A stretch of 64,000 bases of DNA from S010-25 sp964441285 (GTDB lineage Bacteria; Pseudomonadota; Gammaproteobacteria; SZUA-229): assembly GCA_964441285.1 (NCBI GenBank), contig CAYTUK010000005.1:62001-126000 (forward strand), given 5' to 3'. Below, in pieces: positions 1 to 9,106 of this stretch. Below the pieces are notes generated by a model that made no database searches, was not told where the DNA came from, and was given only the letters and a program-made list of their open reading frames with translations. Position 1 is the first letter of the stretch. The number at the start of each line of letters is the position of its first letter. Both the position numbers and the translations under genes were made by a program.

Positions 1-1
1 T

Positions 2-70
2 CGAAAAACCGACCCCGGCAGTGGTTTTAACTGGCAGAAAATGAAAAAACTTTTACTCAGAAATACATAA
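2..70 (+). CDS. ampD: AmpD, 1,6-anhydro-N-acetylmuramyl-L-alanine amidase (C-terminal end only)
   Basis: The window opens inside this gene. Frame 2 reads RKTDPGSGFNW and ends at TAA (68-70). The K-T-D-P-G motif is the C-terminal hallmark of AmpD; its Asp is a zinc ligand in the family. AmpD is cytosolic and splits the stem peptide from anhydro-muropeptides during peptidoglycan recycling. Its position just upstream of ampE is the usual ampD-ampE order. Only 22 codons are visible, so the rest of the protein cannot be judged. Confidence 0.85.
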   Translation, partial: RKTDPGSGFNWQKMKKLLLRNT

Positions 71-124
71 AAAACTCGGCATCAATGTTTATAATAAAGT
101 TAACGATGCACGAACAAAAATAAT

Positions 125-967
125 ATGGCGTTGATTTCAATCATACTTGGCCTGATCCTTGATCGCATGTTCCAACACCTGCATGAACTGCGCGATATGG
201 TCTGGTTCGAATATTATTCACAAAAAATTTGCCAGTTAACCCGCCACCGGCTACCACCCTTGCAATTTATTTTAATCATCGTACCACCACTGGCCGTCAT
301 CCTTTTTTTACAAATTTCATTATTCAGCTTCTTTTTTAATCTGCCTTACTTTATCTTTGGCATCATTGTTTTTATCTACTGCCTCGGACCATCCTGTTTA
401 GCAACGGATATTGATGCCTATCTACACGCGCGTGAAATCGGCGATGATGATGAAGCCTTTCACTATGCCGGAGCAATTACAGAACGCGCCGCATCAACTT
501 CGCCAGATCAACAAACTCGAGATGTGACTCATGCGATATTGTATGTTGCCAATGAACGTATTTTTTCTGCTATTTTCTGGTTTGTTATTCTTGGCCCTTT
601 TGGCGCACTGCTGTATCGACTTACCTCCCAGATAAGTAAACAGATTGAACATACCGAACTGGCCGATTTTGCCGAGTATGTCCAGGCTATTATGGCTTTT
701 ATTCCAACGCATATGCTGGCTGCCGGTTACGCTTTCACCGGCAATTTTGATGCTGCTTTCCACGCTTATAAAGACCGCTTAAGGTCACCCGACATATCCA
801 ACAGTAACTATGATGTGCTGGTTTCAACCGGTACTGGTGCCATGAAAAACATGCAAATGGAGGATGAAATTGCTGGTATCCATGCAGCACAGGCGCTAGT
901 AATGCGATCAGTCATGGTATGGATAGCCGTGCTGGCTATTTTGACATTGGGCGGCTGGTTAAAATAG
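125..967 (+). CDS. ampE: AmpE, inner-membrane protein of the ampD-ampE locus
   Basis: This 280-residue membrane protein is close to the length of E. coli AmpE. Hydrophobic segments lie near residues 46-88, 146-165 and 261-279, with a soluble stretch containing DIDAYLHARE after the first group and ITERAA further on. These features are typical of the AmpE/CobD-like family. AmpE is a conserved inner-membrane protein linked genetically to beta-lactamase induction and cell-wall recycling; its biochemical role is not settled. It starts 54 bases after the ampD stop, so it is probably co-transcribed. No strong ribosome binding site precedes the ATG. Confidence 0.88.
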   Translation: MALISIILGLILDRMFQHLHELRDMVWFEYYSQKICQLTRHRLPPLQFILIIVPPLAVILFLQISLFSFFFNLPYFIFGIIVFIYCLGPSCLATDIDAYLHAREIGDDDEAFHYAGAITERAASTSPDQQTRDVTHAILYVANERIFSAIFWFVILGPFGALLYRLTSQISKQIEHTELADFAEYVQAIMAFIPTHMLAAGYAFTGNFDAAFHAYKDRLRSPDISNSNYDVLVSTGTGAMKNMQMEDEIAGIHAAQALVMRSVMVWIAVLAILTLGGWLK

Positions 968-1004
968 GCCGATACAAAAACTGGCGATAATAGACAACTC
1001 AATA

Positions 1005-1595
1005 ATGACAACCTGCATTGATGTAATTCGACATGGTGAACCAGAAGGCGGACATCGCTACCGTGGTCACAACATAGACGATCCCTTAACCGAACGGGGC
1101 TGGTTACAAATGCGCTCAGCAGTCCCCAAAAAACCACTCTGGCAACATATTATTTCTTCACCATTAAAACGTTGCCTGGAATTCAGTAAGGAGCTGGCTG
1201 AAGATTTACAAATCCTTTACACCATTGATGACCGAGTAAAAGAAATAGGTTTTGGCTGCTGGGAAGGAAAGACACCGGGTGAAATTATTGCTCAGGACAG
1301 TGATGCGCTGAATCATTTTTATCAGGATCCGGTAAATCATCGTCCGGCAGGAGCCGAACCATTAGAGATCTTTTCAAAGCGTGTGTGGCAGGCATATCAG
1401 TCAATTGCAAAAGAGCATGAGGGTAAACATGTGCTTATCGTTGCCCATGCTGGTGTTGCGCGCGCCATCACTGCAAATATTCTACGCATGTCGCTGGATG
1501 ATGTGTATAGCCGATTACGCATTGAATATGGCGGCATAATTACTAGCTCAGTGGAAACAGGCCTAGCACCGAAACTGATTATTCAACGCACTTAA
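1005..1595 (+). CDS. Histidine phosphatase family protein (phosphoglycerate mutase / alpha-ribazole phosphatase type)
   Basis: The 196-residue protein has the RHGE phosphohistidine motif at residues 9-12, a conserved arginine in SSPLKR (about 56), and the second catalytic histidine in IVAHAG (148). These define the two-His branch of histidine phosphatases. The size and the motif DPLTERG resemble CobC-type alpha-ribazole phosphatases and small-molecule phosphatases, but there is no cobalamin gene nearby, so the substrate is open. It starts 37 bases after ampE, possibly in the same transcript. Its last 33 bases overlap the end of the convergent PAP2 gene. Confidence 0.8.
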   Translation: MTTCIDVIRHGEPEGGHRYRGHNIDDPLTERGWLQMRSAVPKKPLWQHIISSPLKRCLEFSKELAEDLQILYTIDDRVKEIGFGCWEGKTPGEIIAQDSDALNHFYQDPVNHRPAGAEPLEIFSKRVWQAYQSIAKEHEGKHVLIVAHAGVARAITANILRMSLDDVYSRLRIEYGGIITSSVETGLAPKLIIQRT

Positions 1596-2153
1596 ACAAG
1601 TTTCATAAATACTCATCGCGAATTTATCAAGCGACTCTAATCGTGCGTTTAAAAGCGAAATGGTCACTGCCGCAAGCAGGGAAACGATAACAGAAGCAAA
1701 TATATCCATAGGGAAATGGACACCAATAAATACACGCGAAACACCGCCGATAAAACCGGAAACAAGCAGTATATATCCCAGCATTCCAGTTGGCTTATTA
1801 AGAAATAGTGAAATTGCGATAGAAAGCATAAATGTCGTGTGATCAGATGGCATTGATGAATCAGCTACGTGATGAATTAATGTCGTACCCAAATTTTCCA
1901 TAAATGGGCGCGGATGAAAGTAAACAGATGAAATAGCAAGGTTAATAAAAAGTCCAAGTATCGCTGAGTAACAGGCATGCAACAGGGCAACTTTTTTCTC
2001 TGCATTTTGCTTAAACCACAGGTAAAGCAAAATAATGATGAAAACATATGGCAAATACTCAGCAAGACTTACCGCAATAACATCAATAATTTTGCTGCTC
2101 CCAGCATATTGATTAATGGCTAAAAATAGTTTTATATTCAACTGTTCTATCAA
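1563..2153 (-). CDS. PAP2-family membrane phosphatase, probably undecaprenyl-diphosphate phosphatase
   Basis: This 196-residue protein has about five membrane segments. It carries the PAP2 motifs: an RP motif in FHPRPF, PSDH (in place of PSGH), and SRVFIGVHFPMD, which holds the catalytic histidine. The lysine normally found seven residues before the Arg of the first motif is Ser here. Size and motif spacing fit the BcrC/YbjG/LpxT group, which recycles undecaprenyl diphosphate at the periplasmic face. The neighbouring peptidoglycan-recycling genes make that role attractive, but lipid phosphate or phosphatidylglycerol phosphate substrates are also possible. It is convergent with the histidine phosphatase and overlaps it by 33 bases. 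Confidence 0.78.
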   Translation of the reverse strand: MIEQLNIKLFLAINQYAGSSKIIDVIAVSLAEYLPYVFIIILLYLWFKQNAEKKVALLHACYSAILGLFINLAISSVYFHPRPFMENLGTTLIHHVADSSMPSDHTTFMLSIAISLFLNKPTGMLGYILLVSGFIGGVSRVFIGVHFPMDIFASVIVSLLAAVTISLLNARLESLDKFAMSIYETCLSALNNQFRC

Positions 2154-2329
2154 TCTTCGAAGGCTCTCAATTCATTCGTTTCAGTAATACTTAAATAAGA
2201 AATTCTCTCTGATACAGGAAAACCCTGCTCTATGCCCCTATGCATCATTCGTGCAAGGGCGTTCTTTTTTTGTTTTCAATAGCTTATCATATAACCGAGA
2301 ATAATGGCGTATCCACATGTTACACAACA

Positions 2330-2411
2330 CTTACTAACAGGACGGATGAAAAGGATATTTAATTATTCAAGACCGTCAGCCGCAGGGATGCGGGGTGCGT
2401 TTCAGTAATAC
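2330..2411 (-). repeat. Dispersed inverted-repeat element, copy 1 (internally deleted)
   Basis: This is the shortest member of a six-copy family. It starts TTACTAACAGGACGGATGAA, carries the core GACCGTCAGCCGCAGGGATG in the reverse orientation relative to most copies, then jumps to the right end TTTCAGTAATA. The second half of the element (the distal arm) is missing, so it cannot form the full stem. The rest of the 383-base gap between the PAP2 gene and amgK (2154-2536) is AT-rich and shows no gene or clear promoter. Confidence 0.75.
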
Positions 2412-2536
2412 CACTGAGCTATATAAAAAAGATATTCTGTGTTCAAAATTAATCGAAGCTTCCTTAAATATTTTTTCCAACGCAAACTATAGGTTACAAT
2501 CTGTCTATTATCTAGCAACAGTGACAGGAGACCGGT

Positions 2537-3508
2537 TTGAATCGCCTTACTCAACTTAAACTATGGCTCGAGTCTATTGAGGAAAATACCTTTACCGATA
2601 TTCAGCACGCCTCGGCCGATGCCAGCTTTCGCCAGTATTTTCGGGTTTTTAATATAAAAGAAAACCGCCACTATATCGTCATGGATGCACCTCCGAAAAA
2701 AGAGAACTGTCACCCTTTTGTGCATATCACTGAGCTAATACGCAATGTTGGTGTCAATGCTCCCCGCATATATGCACAGAATATTTCAGCGGGGTTTCTA
2801 TTACTGGCCGACCTAGGTAACCGACCTTATCTAGATGAATTAAACAATAGCACCGCAGAAAATTTATATTCTGATGCCATTAACGCACTCATAAAAATGC
2901 AATCAATTAAGGCTATTCTGCCCGCTTATGACGAGCCGTGTTTACAGCGTGAAATGAATCTATTTGAAGTCTGGTACCTGAAACGCCACCTTAATGTACG
3001 TATCAGTGCCACACAAAAAGAACAACTTAACCACATTTTTAAATTACTCATCAGTAATGCGCAGGAGCAACCACAGGTATTCGTACACCGTGATTACCAT
3101 TCACGCAACCTGATGATAACGGATACCAGTAACCCAGGGGTAATTGACTATCAAGATGCCGTTATCGGGCCTATAACCTATGATCTTGTATCCCTGTTCA
3201 AGGACTGCTACATAGCATGGCCAGCAGAAAAAGTGAAAACCTGGTTAGCACTCTATCTCAAACGTCTAACCATTTCTTATTCTATTACACCACAAACACT
3301 GCAACGCTGGTTTGATTTAATGGGCGTGCAACGTCACCTTAAGGTACTGGGTATTTTTTCCCGGCTGAATTATCGTGATGGCAAAACCCACTATCTCAAT
3401 GACCTGCCGCTGACTTTAAACTATCTCACTACGACCTGTGGACAATATGACGAACTACAGCCTTTAAAACGGTTGCTCGAAGAAACAACACTAAAAGCAG
3501 CAACATGA
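2537..3508 (+). CDS. amgK: AmgK, anomeric N-acetylmuramate / N-acetylglucosamine kinase
   Basis: This 323-residue protein has the aminoglycoside phosphotransferase (APH) kinase fold. The catalytic loop HRDYHSRN is at residues 184-191 and the metal-binding IDYQD at 203-207. In Pseudomonas, AmgK phosphorylates MurNAc at C1 in the MurU recycling route, which bypasses de novo UDP-MurNAc synthesis and confers intrinsic fosfomycin tolerance. The assignment rests on the APH motifs together with the four-base overlap (ATGA) with the downstream murU. The start is TTG, supported by AGGAG at 2526-2530 six bases upstream; no ATG fits the N-terminus. Translational coupling to murU is likely. Confidence 0.88.
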   Translation: MNRLTQLKLWLESIEENTFTDIQHASADASFRQYFRVFNIKENRHYIVMDAPPKKENCHPFVHITELIRNVGVNAPRIYAQNISAGFLLLADLGNRPYLDELNNSTAENLYSDAINALIKMQSIKAILPAYDEPCLQREMNLFEVWYLKRHLNVRISATQKEQLNHIFKLLISNAQEQPQVFVHRDYHSRNLMITDTSNPGVIDYQDAVIGPITYDLVSLFKDCYIAWPAEKVKTWLALYLKRLTISYSITPQTLQRWFDLMGVQRHLKVLGIFSRLNYRDGKTHYLNDLPLTLNYLTTTCGQYDELQPLKRLLEETTLKAAT

Positions 3509-4167
3509 ACGTTATTATTCTGGCTGCTGGACGTGGTGAACGTTTACGCCCGCTAACTGACACAACACCAAAACCTTTACTCAAAGTCGGTGGAAAATCA
3601 TTGATTGACTACCACCTGATTAATCTGGCATCCGCCGGTTTCAAAAAGATTATTATAAACACCGCCTGGCTGGCAGAAAAAATTCATCAGACACTGGGGG
3701 ATGGAAGTCAATATGGCATTCGCCTTGTCTATTCAGACGAAGGTGAGGCACTGGAGACAGCGGGAGGAATCATAAAGGCGTTACCGCTGTTAGGCAAATC
3801 ACCTTTTCTGGTTATCAATGCTGACATCTGGAGTGACTTTGATTTTGCTTCAATTCAACCACTTGAAGCAGGTATTCAGGCAAATTTAATTTTAGTCAAT
3901 AACCCGACACATCATCCTGAAGGTGACTTTTCCATCACTCATAATTTATTGAGCAATCACAACAAACCTAACTATACCTATAGTGGTATTGGTGTCTATT
4001 CACCACAGTTTTTCAATGACTGTAAACAGGGGAAATTAGCACTTTCCCCCTTGTTAAGAGATAAAGCCGATCACAAGTTGATCACTGCGCAGCACTATAT
4101 CGGTAAATGGACAGATGCAGGGACCATTGAACGCTTACACTATCTGGATAATTGTCTTCGAACTTAA
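3505..4167 (+). CDS. murU: MurU, N-acetylmuramate alpha-1-phosphate uridylyltransferase
   Basis: This 220-residue sugar-1-phosphate nucleotidyltransferase has the GxGxRLxPLT..PKPL signature at residues 8-25 (GRGERLRPLT, then PKPLLKVGG), with DADIW-like metal-binding sequence INADIW near 108-113. MurU converts MurNAc-1-phosphate and UTP to UDP-MurNAc and completes the recycling shortcut begun by AmgK. The four-base overlap with amgK is the strongest evidence for MurU over a glucose- or mannose-1-phosphate enzyme. Together with ampD at the left edge, recycling genes dominate the first 4 kb. Confidence 0.87.
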   Translation: MNVIILAAGRGERLRPLTDTTPKPLLKVGGKSLIDYHLINLASAGFKKIIINTAWLAEKIHQTLGDGSQYGIRLVYSDEGEALETAGGIIKALPLLGKSPFLVINADIWSDFDFASIQPLEAGIQANLILVNNPTHHPEGDFSITHNLLSNHNKPNYTYSGIGVYSPQFFNDCKQGKLALSPLLRDKADHKLITAQHYIGKWTDAGTIERLHYLDNCLRT

Positions 4168-4287
4168 ACAGGATACGTTTTATTTAAACCGCGCTACTCG
4201 CTTAAACTACAGCAAGGTTTTTTTCCACTTTAGTTAACCTCTGAGCAAGGTAGTGTCCGTTATTTTATGCTAAGGCAAGCAACAGAG

Positions 4288-4866
4288 TTATTCATTCTTG
4301 CCTAACATTGCATCTTTTAAATCATCATCAGCGGGTTCATTACCTAACCATATATTCAATAAGGCGACATTAAAATCTTTGCCTTTTATCACACCTTTCA
4401 TTTTTCCTTTAATCGTCACCCATGTACCAATACCTGGGATATAATCGAGCAATACCACATCCCCTTCTTTCAAGTCTGGAAACATCGCATCAAATTGATT
4501 AATTCTTGATTGCAGTGTTTTAAGTTTCTCCGCAGAATTGTTTTCTTCAAACCCTTCATTCCAGGCCGCAACCAGTTTATCCCGGTCAACTTCCCCATAA
4601 ATAAAGCGCATCACCACGCGGTTTGGGCCATTTAATGCCTGTACGTCAGCCTGGCTTGTTACTTTTTTTGTCGTATACAGCGCACCCGCATAAATTTTAA
4701 AGAAAAATTTGGTACGATAACCCACACCATTTAATTGTAGCACGGTATCTGTACCTGCAATTTTCACTGCATCGGGAAACTGCAAATCACCCAGATTTTT
4801 TGCTATTGCAGAGCCAACGTAGCCCGACATGACGAGACATAACAAGATATAAATGATCTTTTTCAT
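4288..4866 (-). CDS. Secreted chalcone isomerase-like family protein
   Basis: The 192-residue protein begins with a signal peptide (residues 1-22, cleavage likely after AIA). The mature part, with LQLNGVGYRTKFFFKIYAGALY near its start, matches the bacterial chalcone isomerase-like fold, usually about 170-190 residues and periplasmic. Plant chalcone isomerase chemistry should not be assumed. Bacterial members are mostly uncharacterised and may bind fatty acids or other hydrophobic ligands. It is a single gene on the minus strand, with a GGAGAA ribosome binding site just upstream of its ATG. Confidence 0.75.
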   Translation of the reverse strand: MKKIIYILLCLVMSGYVGSAIAKNLGDLQFPDAVKIAGTDTVLQLNGVGYRTKFFFKIYAGALYTTKKVTSQADVQALNGPNRVVMRFIYGEVDRDKLVAAWNEGFEENNSAEKLKTLQSRINQFDAMFPDLKEGDVVLLDYIPGIGTWVTIKGKMKGVIKGKDFNVALLNIWLGNEPADDDLKDAMLGKNE

Positions 4867-4986
4867 GGTTATTTTCTCCTGACAATAAAAACTGCTGATT
4901 AAATATCCGTTAATGATACTATCGTATTACCTGCGCGGTAAATACCAAGTATAATAATTAAAAATGGTAGCCTGAACAACACGGCA

Positions 4987-5670
4987 ATGAAAAATAAAAT
5001 ACCTGTTTATCTTTTATATATCTTACTGTCCTGCCTGTTCACTGCTGGACTCAATATTGTTCACACACTTTTATTTCTTAAAATCCCCTTAACGCCGATT
5101 ACATTTTTAGTCCCTATGATCGCTGGTATTATCTTTGGATCTGGCTTTTCCAGAATCAAATTTTTAAACCAGAAGCTAATTGAAATTTCTCATACCGATT
5201 CACTTACACAGACCTATAATCCTCTGTATTTCAATAAAATCCTTGATCTTGAAATTAATAAAGTAAAACGTTATGGAAGTCCTTTCTCTATTATTTTTTT
5301 CGACCTGGATCATTTCAAAAAAATCAATGATACCTTTGGTCACCCTGTTGGTGATAAAGTGCTGCGATCTACTGCCGACATTGTCTCATTCATCAACCGA
5401 AGTACTGATATTTTTGCTCGTTACGGTGGTGAAGAATTTATTATTCTTGCTCCCTCTACCAGGCTTGAAGGCGCTTTAGTTCAGGCAGAAAGATTAAGGC
5501 AAGATATTGAGAACTACAACTTTCCTGTCAACCAAAGAGTTACCAGCAGTTTTGGCGTTGCTGAATTTAACCCTGAAAAGGATAACCGTGAGTCCATTAT
5601 AAAGCGTGCCGATAAAGCACTGTATCTTGCCAAGAAAAAGGGGCGGAACCGAGTAGAAGCAATCAAGTAA
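4987..5670 (+). CDS. Membrane-anchored GGDEF diguanylate cyclase
   Basis: This 227-residue protein has two N-terminal membrane helices (about 7-31 and 36-54), a short linker and a GGDEF domain to the end. The active-site motif is GGEEF (147-151), with DLDHFKKINDTFGH upstream for metal and GTP binding. The inhibitory I-site RxxD is present as RSTD (138-141), five residues before GGEEF, so product feedback is expected. It should make cyclic-di-GMP. There is no periplasmic sensor domain of any size, so the signal may act through the membrane helices. It is convergent with gcvPB, with only four bases between the stops. Confidence 0.9.
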   Translation: MKNKIPVYLLYILLSCLFTAGLNIVHTLLFLKIPLTPITFLVPMIAGIIFGSGFSRIKFLNQKLIEISHTDSLTQTYNPLYFNKILDLEINKVKRYGSPFSIIFFDLDHFKKINDTFGHPVGDKVLRSTADIVSFINRSTDIFARYGGEEFIILAPSTRLEGALVQAERLRQDIENYNFPVNQRVTSSFGVAEFNPEKDNRESIIKRADKALYLAKKKGRNRVEAIK

Positions 5671-5674
5671 AGTC

Positions 5675-7135
5675 TTAACCTCTTTTATGCACTCGTATAT
5701 ACGACAGGTCAAGCTGTTTCGCTGCTCTAACTTCATCCAGGCGTTTTACTGGCAACGTTTGTGGCGCAGCCTTTAACCGTTCAGGACAGGTCTCAGCTTC
5801 ATGTTTGATCTGCGCCAATGCCGCCATAAAACCATCCAGCACCTCTTTGGTCTCAGTTTCTGTTGGTTCAATGAGCAGACATTCAGGGATTAATAACGGA
5901 AAATACGTTGTCGGCGGGTGGTAGCCAAGATCAAGCAAGCGTTTGGCAAAATCCGTTGCTGAGACATGCAGTTTTTTTGCCTGCTGCTTCAGAGTAATAA
6001 TAAATTCGTGGGTTGCTCTCCGGTTATCAAAAGCCAGTTCAAAACCCTGGCGTTTCGCTTCTGCCAGCATATAGTTAGCATTTAACGTTGAAAATTCAGC
6101 GACGCGCACCATCCCTTCACGCCCCAGCAAACGCATGTAAATATAGGCCCGTAATAATACCCCCGGATTGCCCATAAAAGCCGATAGTCGACCAATACTC
6201 TGCGGACAGTCGGTCGGTGTTAAGTAACGATAAATATTACTTTCTTTTGTCACCACCGGTAACGGCAAAAAAGGTTTTAAGCGTTCTGCCACACCAACAG
6301 CCCCCGAACCGGGGCCACCGCCACCGTGGGGGGTTGAAAATGTTTTATGCAGATTTGAATGAATCACATCAAACCCCATATCCCCTGGACGAATTTTACC
6401 CAGAATGGCATTCAGATTAGCCCCATCGTAATACAGCAGCCCCCCCGCATCGTGAACAACTTTTGCAATGGTTTCAATGTTACGTTCAAATACACCCAGC
6501 GTCGATGGATTGGTTAACATAAGACCCGCTGTTTGTGGACCAACCGCTGCTTTCAATGCATCCAGATCCACATCACCTGATGCCAGCGTTGGAATTTCTT
6601 TTACTTTATAGCCGCACATTACCGCCGTTGCCGGATTGGTCCCGTGCGCTGCATCCGGTACCAGAATTTCTTTACGCGCTGCATCGTTACGTGATTGATG
6701 ATAGTGTTTAATCATTGCCACACCAGCAAACTCACCCTGCGCGCCGGCCATTGGAGCCAATGAGAAGGCGGTCATTCCTGTCACCTCAGCTAACATTTCC
6801 TGGAGCTCATACATACAGATAAGGAAGCCCTGATTCTGTTTGTCCGGTAACAACGGATGCAGGTTAAGAAAACCGGGTAACATTGCCAGTGTATTACAGA
6901 CCCGTGGGTTGTATTTCATGGTGCAGGAACCCAGCGGGTAGAATTCTGTATCAATAGAAAAATTCTTTTTCGACAACAACGTGTAATGCCGAACTGCCTG
7001 AAGTTCAGACACCTGTGGCAAGCTGGCCGGTTTCCTTCTTAATAGAGTTTCAGGAATACCCGCCAGTGAAGCCCGTTGCTGTGGCGACTGTGGTGCACCT
7101 TTTCGTCCATCTACGGAATGTTCAAAAATTAACAT
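5675..7135 (-). CDS. gcvPB: Glycine dehydrogenase (decarboxylating) subunit 2, P-protein beta
   Basis: This 486-residue protein carries the PLP-binding lysine K264 in SNLHKTFSTPHGGGGPG. It is one half of the two-part P-protein, which decarboxylates glycine and passes the aminomethyl group to lipoyl-GcvH. The split P1/P2 form is known from many anaerobes and from some Proteobacteria; E. coli has a single fused chain. It is the last gene of the run gcvT-gcvH-gcvPA-gcvPB and starts 21 bases after gcvPA. No terminator is visible in the four-base gap before the convergent cyclase gene. Confidence 0.95.
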   Translation of the reverse strand: MLIFEHSVDGRKGAPQSPQQRASLAGIPETLLRRKPASLPQVSELQAVRHYTLLSKKNFSIDTEFYPLGSCTMKYNPRVCNTLAMLPGFLNLHPLLPDKQNQGFLICMYELQEMLAEVTGMTAFSLAPMAGAQGEFAGVAMIKHYHQSRNDAARKEILVPDAAHGTNPATAVMCGYKVKEIPTLASGDVDLDALKAAVGPQTAGLMLTNPSTLGVFERNIETIAKVVHDAGGLLYYDGANLNAILGKIRPGDMGFDVIHSNLHKTFSTPHGGGGPGSGAVGVAERLKPFLPLPVVTKESNIYRYLTPTDCPQSIGRLSAFMGNPGVLLRAYIYMRLLGREGMVRVAEFSTLNANYMLAEAKRQGFELAFDNRRATHEFIITLKQQAKKLHVSATDFAKRLLDLGYHPPTTYFPLLIPECLLIEPTETETKEVLDGFMAALAQIKHEAETCPERLKAAPQTLPVKRLDEVRAAKQLDLSYIRVHKRG

Positions 7136-7156
7136 AAGACCCCTTTATACACTTAC

Positions 7157-8539
7157 TTACAGCTTTACCGTGGTTGACAGATTTGCCATCACTGCTTTCA
7201 TCGCGGTTACATAAGCCTGAATATCTTCAGTAACTCGCATTTCTGTGGCACAGACTAAAATTGCCTGACCCAGCTCAGGATAATCTCGGGTTAAATCATA
7301 ACCACCAAGAATATCATGCTCGACCAGCGCTGGCAGTACATCAGCCACTGGATAATCCAGTTGCAATACGGTTTCATGAAAGAACGGGTGTTTAAACACA
7401 ACATTAACACCCTCAATTGCATTAAGCTGTTCCGATAAAAGGTGCGCATTGGCGTAACAGGCTGCAGCAGTATTTTCCAGCCCCCGTGCACCAAGAATTG
7501 CCATGTGTATGGTCGATGCAGTGACGATTAGAGCCTGATTGGTACAGATATTAGAGGTCGCTCTGGAGCGCCGGATGTGCTGCTCACGCGCTTGCAGAGT
7601 TAATACAAAACCTTCTTTTCCATCCAGATCTTCGGTACGACCGACAATACGTCCCGGCATCTGACGGACCAGCGCCTGAGTACAGCACAACAGTCCATAA
7701 TAAGGCCCGCCAGAAGATAATGGTGCACCCAGCGGCTGACCATCACCACAAACAATATCAGCACCCGTCTGCCCCCATTCGCCTGGTGGCTTTAATAGAC
7801 TCATTAATAATGGATTGACCACCGCTATCAGCAGTGCATTATTCTCATGCGCCCAGTCAGTAATCGCATCAATAGCCTCAAGATTGCCAAAAAAATTGGG
7901 TTGCTGGATAACCACTGCGGTTATATCCTCTTGAGCAAAGGGTTTAAATTGTTCCAGCGTAGTCGTACCACTGCTCTGCTCATAGGGCACTTCAATCAGC
8001 TCAATCTGCTGACCATTGACAATGGTATGCGCTGTTTTTCGGTATACCGGACTAACCGTGGCTGGCAGGAGAATGCTGCGTGATTTCGATTGACGATTTG
8101 CCCTCACTGCCATCAGCACGGCTTCTGCCAGTGCAGAGGCACCATCATATAATGACGCATTGGACACCTCCATTGCCATTAATGCCGTCATCATGCTCTG
8201 GTATTCGTAAGTGAGTTGCAGCGTCCCCTGCGAGGCTTCCGCCTGATAGGGTGTATAGGCGCTGTAATATTCACCTCGTGAAGTTATCTGCCACACCGCT
8301 GCCGGAATATGGTGCTCATACGCGCCTGCACCAATAAAACATAATGCCGCAGAATTCTGCCCGGCACGTCGATGCATCAGTCGAGATATTTCCATCTCGG
8401 TCATCCCCGCAGGGATCGCCGCTAAAGTTTTAGCGCGCAGATGAGCAGGAAGTTCATCGAACAAATCTTCAATAGAATCGACACCGATTGCGACCAGCAT
8501 ATCGGTAATATCCTGTTCGGTATGAGGGATAAAAGGCAT
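7157..8539 (-). CDS. gcvPA: Glycine dehydrogenase (decarboxylating) subunit 1, P-protein alpha
   Basis: This 460-residue partner of GcvPB begins MPFIPHTEQDITDML and contains SQGTLQLTYEYQSMM and GRTEDLDGKEGFVLTLQAREQHIRR, characteristic of P-protein subunit 1. It forms the heterotetrameric P-protein with GcvPB. It lies between gcvH (116 bases upstream) and gcvPB (21 bases downstream). I looked for a glycine riboswitch in the gap before it and found none. Confidence 0.95.
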   Translation of the reverse strand: MPFIPHTEQDITDMLVAIGVDSIEDLFDELPAHLRAKTLAAIPAGMTEMEISRLMHRRAGQNSAALCFIGAGAYEHHIPAAVWQITSRGEYYSAYTPYQAEASQGTLQLTYEYQSMMTALMAMEVSNASLYDGASALAEAVLMAVRANRQSKSRSILLPATVSPVYRKTAHTIVNGQQIELIEVPYEQSSGTTTLEQFKPFAQEDITAVVIQQPNFFGNLEAIDAITDWAHENNALLIAVVNPLLMSLLKPPGEWGQTGADIVCGDGQPLGAPLSSGGPYYGLLCCTQALVRQMPGRIVGRTEDLDGKEGFVLTLQAREQHIRRSRATSNICTNQALIVTASTIHMAILGARGLENTAAACYANAHLLSEQLNAIEGVNVVFKHPFFHETVLQLDYPVADVLPALVEHDILGGYDLTRDYPELGQAILVCATEMRVTEDIQAYVTAMKAVMANLSTTVKL

Positions 8540-8655
8540 AATAAAAAATCAGTTAGCAGTTGGCAAAAAAGGTTAAAAGCCGGAAATTTCCAGTCAGGCT
8601 TCCGTTTTACTCTTAAAACTGTCTGCCTAATACTCTCAGCTTTTATCTGGCGAGT

Positions 8656-9039
8656 TTATGCTTCCAGTATAGCGGCATACTCATCCGCATCCATTAGCGC
8701 ATCGAGCTCATTACCAACAGGTTTAAATTTGATTAACCAGCCGTCCTCGTAAGGCGAACGATTAATGATTTCTGGCGCGTCCGCCAGAGCTTCATTGACT
8801 GCGATAATTTCACCGCTAACCGGCATATACACATCCGAGGCGGCCTTTACTGATTCCACCACACAACAGGCATCTTCTGTTATTAGTTCAGCGCCCACTT
8901 CAGGTAATTCGACAAAGACCAGATCACCCAGCGTCTGCTGAGCATGGTCTGTGATACCCAGTGTCATGCTCTCATCATCTTCAACACGAATCCATTCATG
9001 TGATTGAGTATATTTTAATCTTGAAGGTACTTCATTCAT
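8656..9039 (-). CDS. gcvH: Glycine cleavage system H protein
   Basis: This 127-residue lipoyl carrier has its lipoylation site at K65 in VVESVKAASD, the standard H-protein motif. It shuttles the aminomethyl group from the P-protein to GcvT and is re-oxidised by a lipoamide dehydrogenase. No L-protein gene lies in this operon; the lpd in the suc operon (33783-35252) is the likely supplier. It sits 67 bases downstream of gcvT. Confidence 0.95.
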   Translation of the reverse strand: MNEVPSRLKYTQSHEWIRVEDDESMTLGITDHAQQTLGDLVFVELPEVGAELITEDACCVVESVKAASDVYMPVSGEIIAVNEALADAPEIINRSPYEDGWLIKFKPVGNELDALMDADEYAAILEA

Positions 9040-9106
9040 AAGTTGTGCCCTGATAAATGCGCTCTAATTAATCCCAATAAAAATTACACCCGAATTACCG
9101 TTTCCC

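Noticed and set aside
8540..8655. Possible glycine riboswitch upstream of gcvPA, from a GAGAGT-like string
   Set aside because: The tandem aptamer consensus (paired GAGA/TCTC cores with the ACCGAAGGGGCAA-like loop) is absent and the gap is too short. The same holds for 10217-10278 before gcvT.
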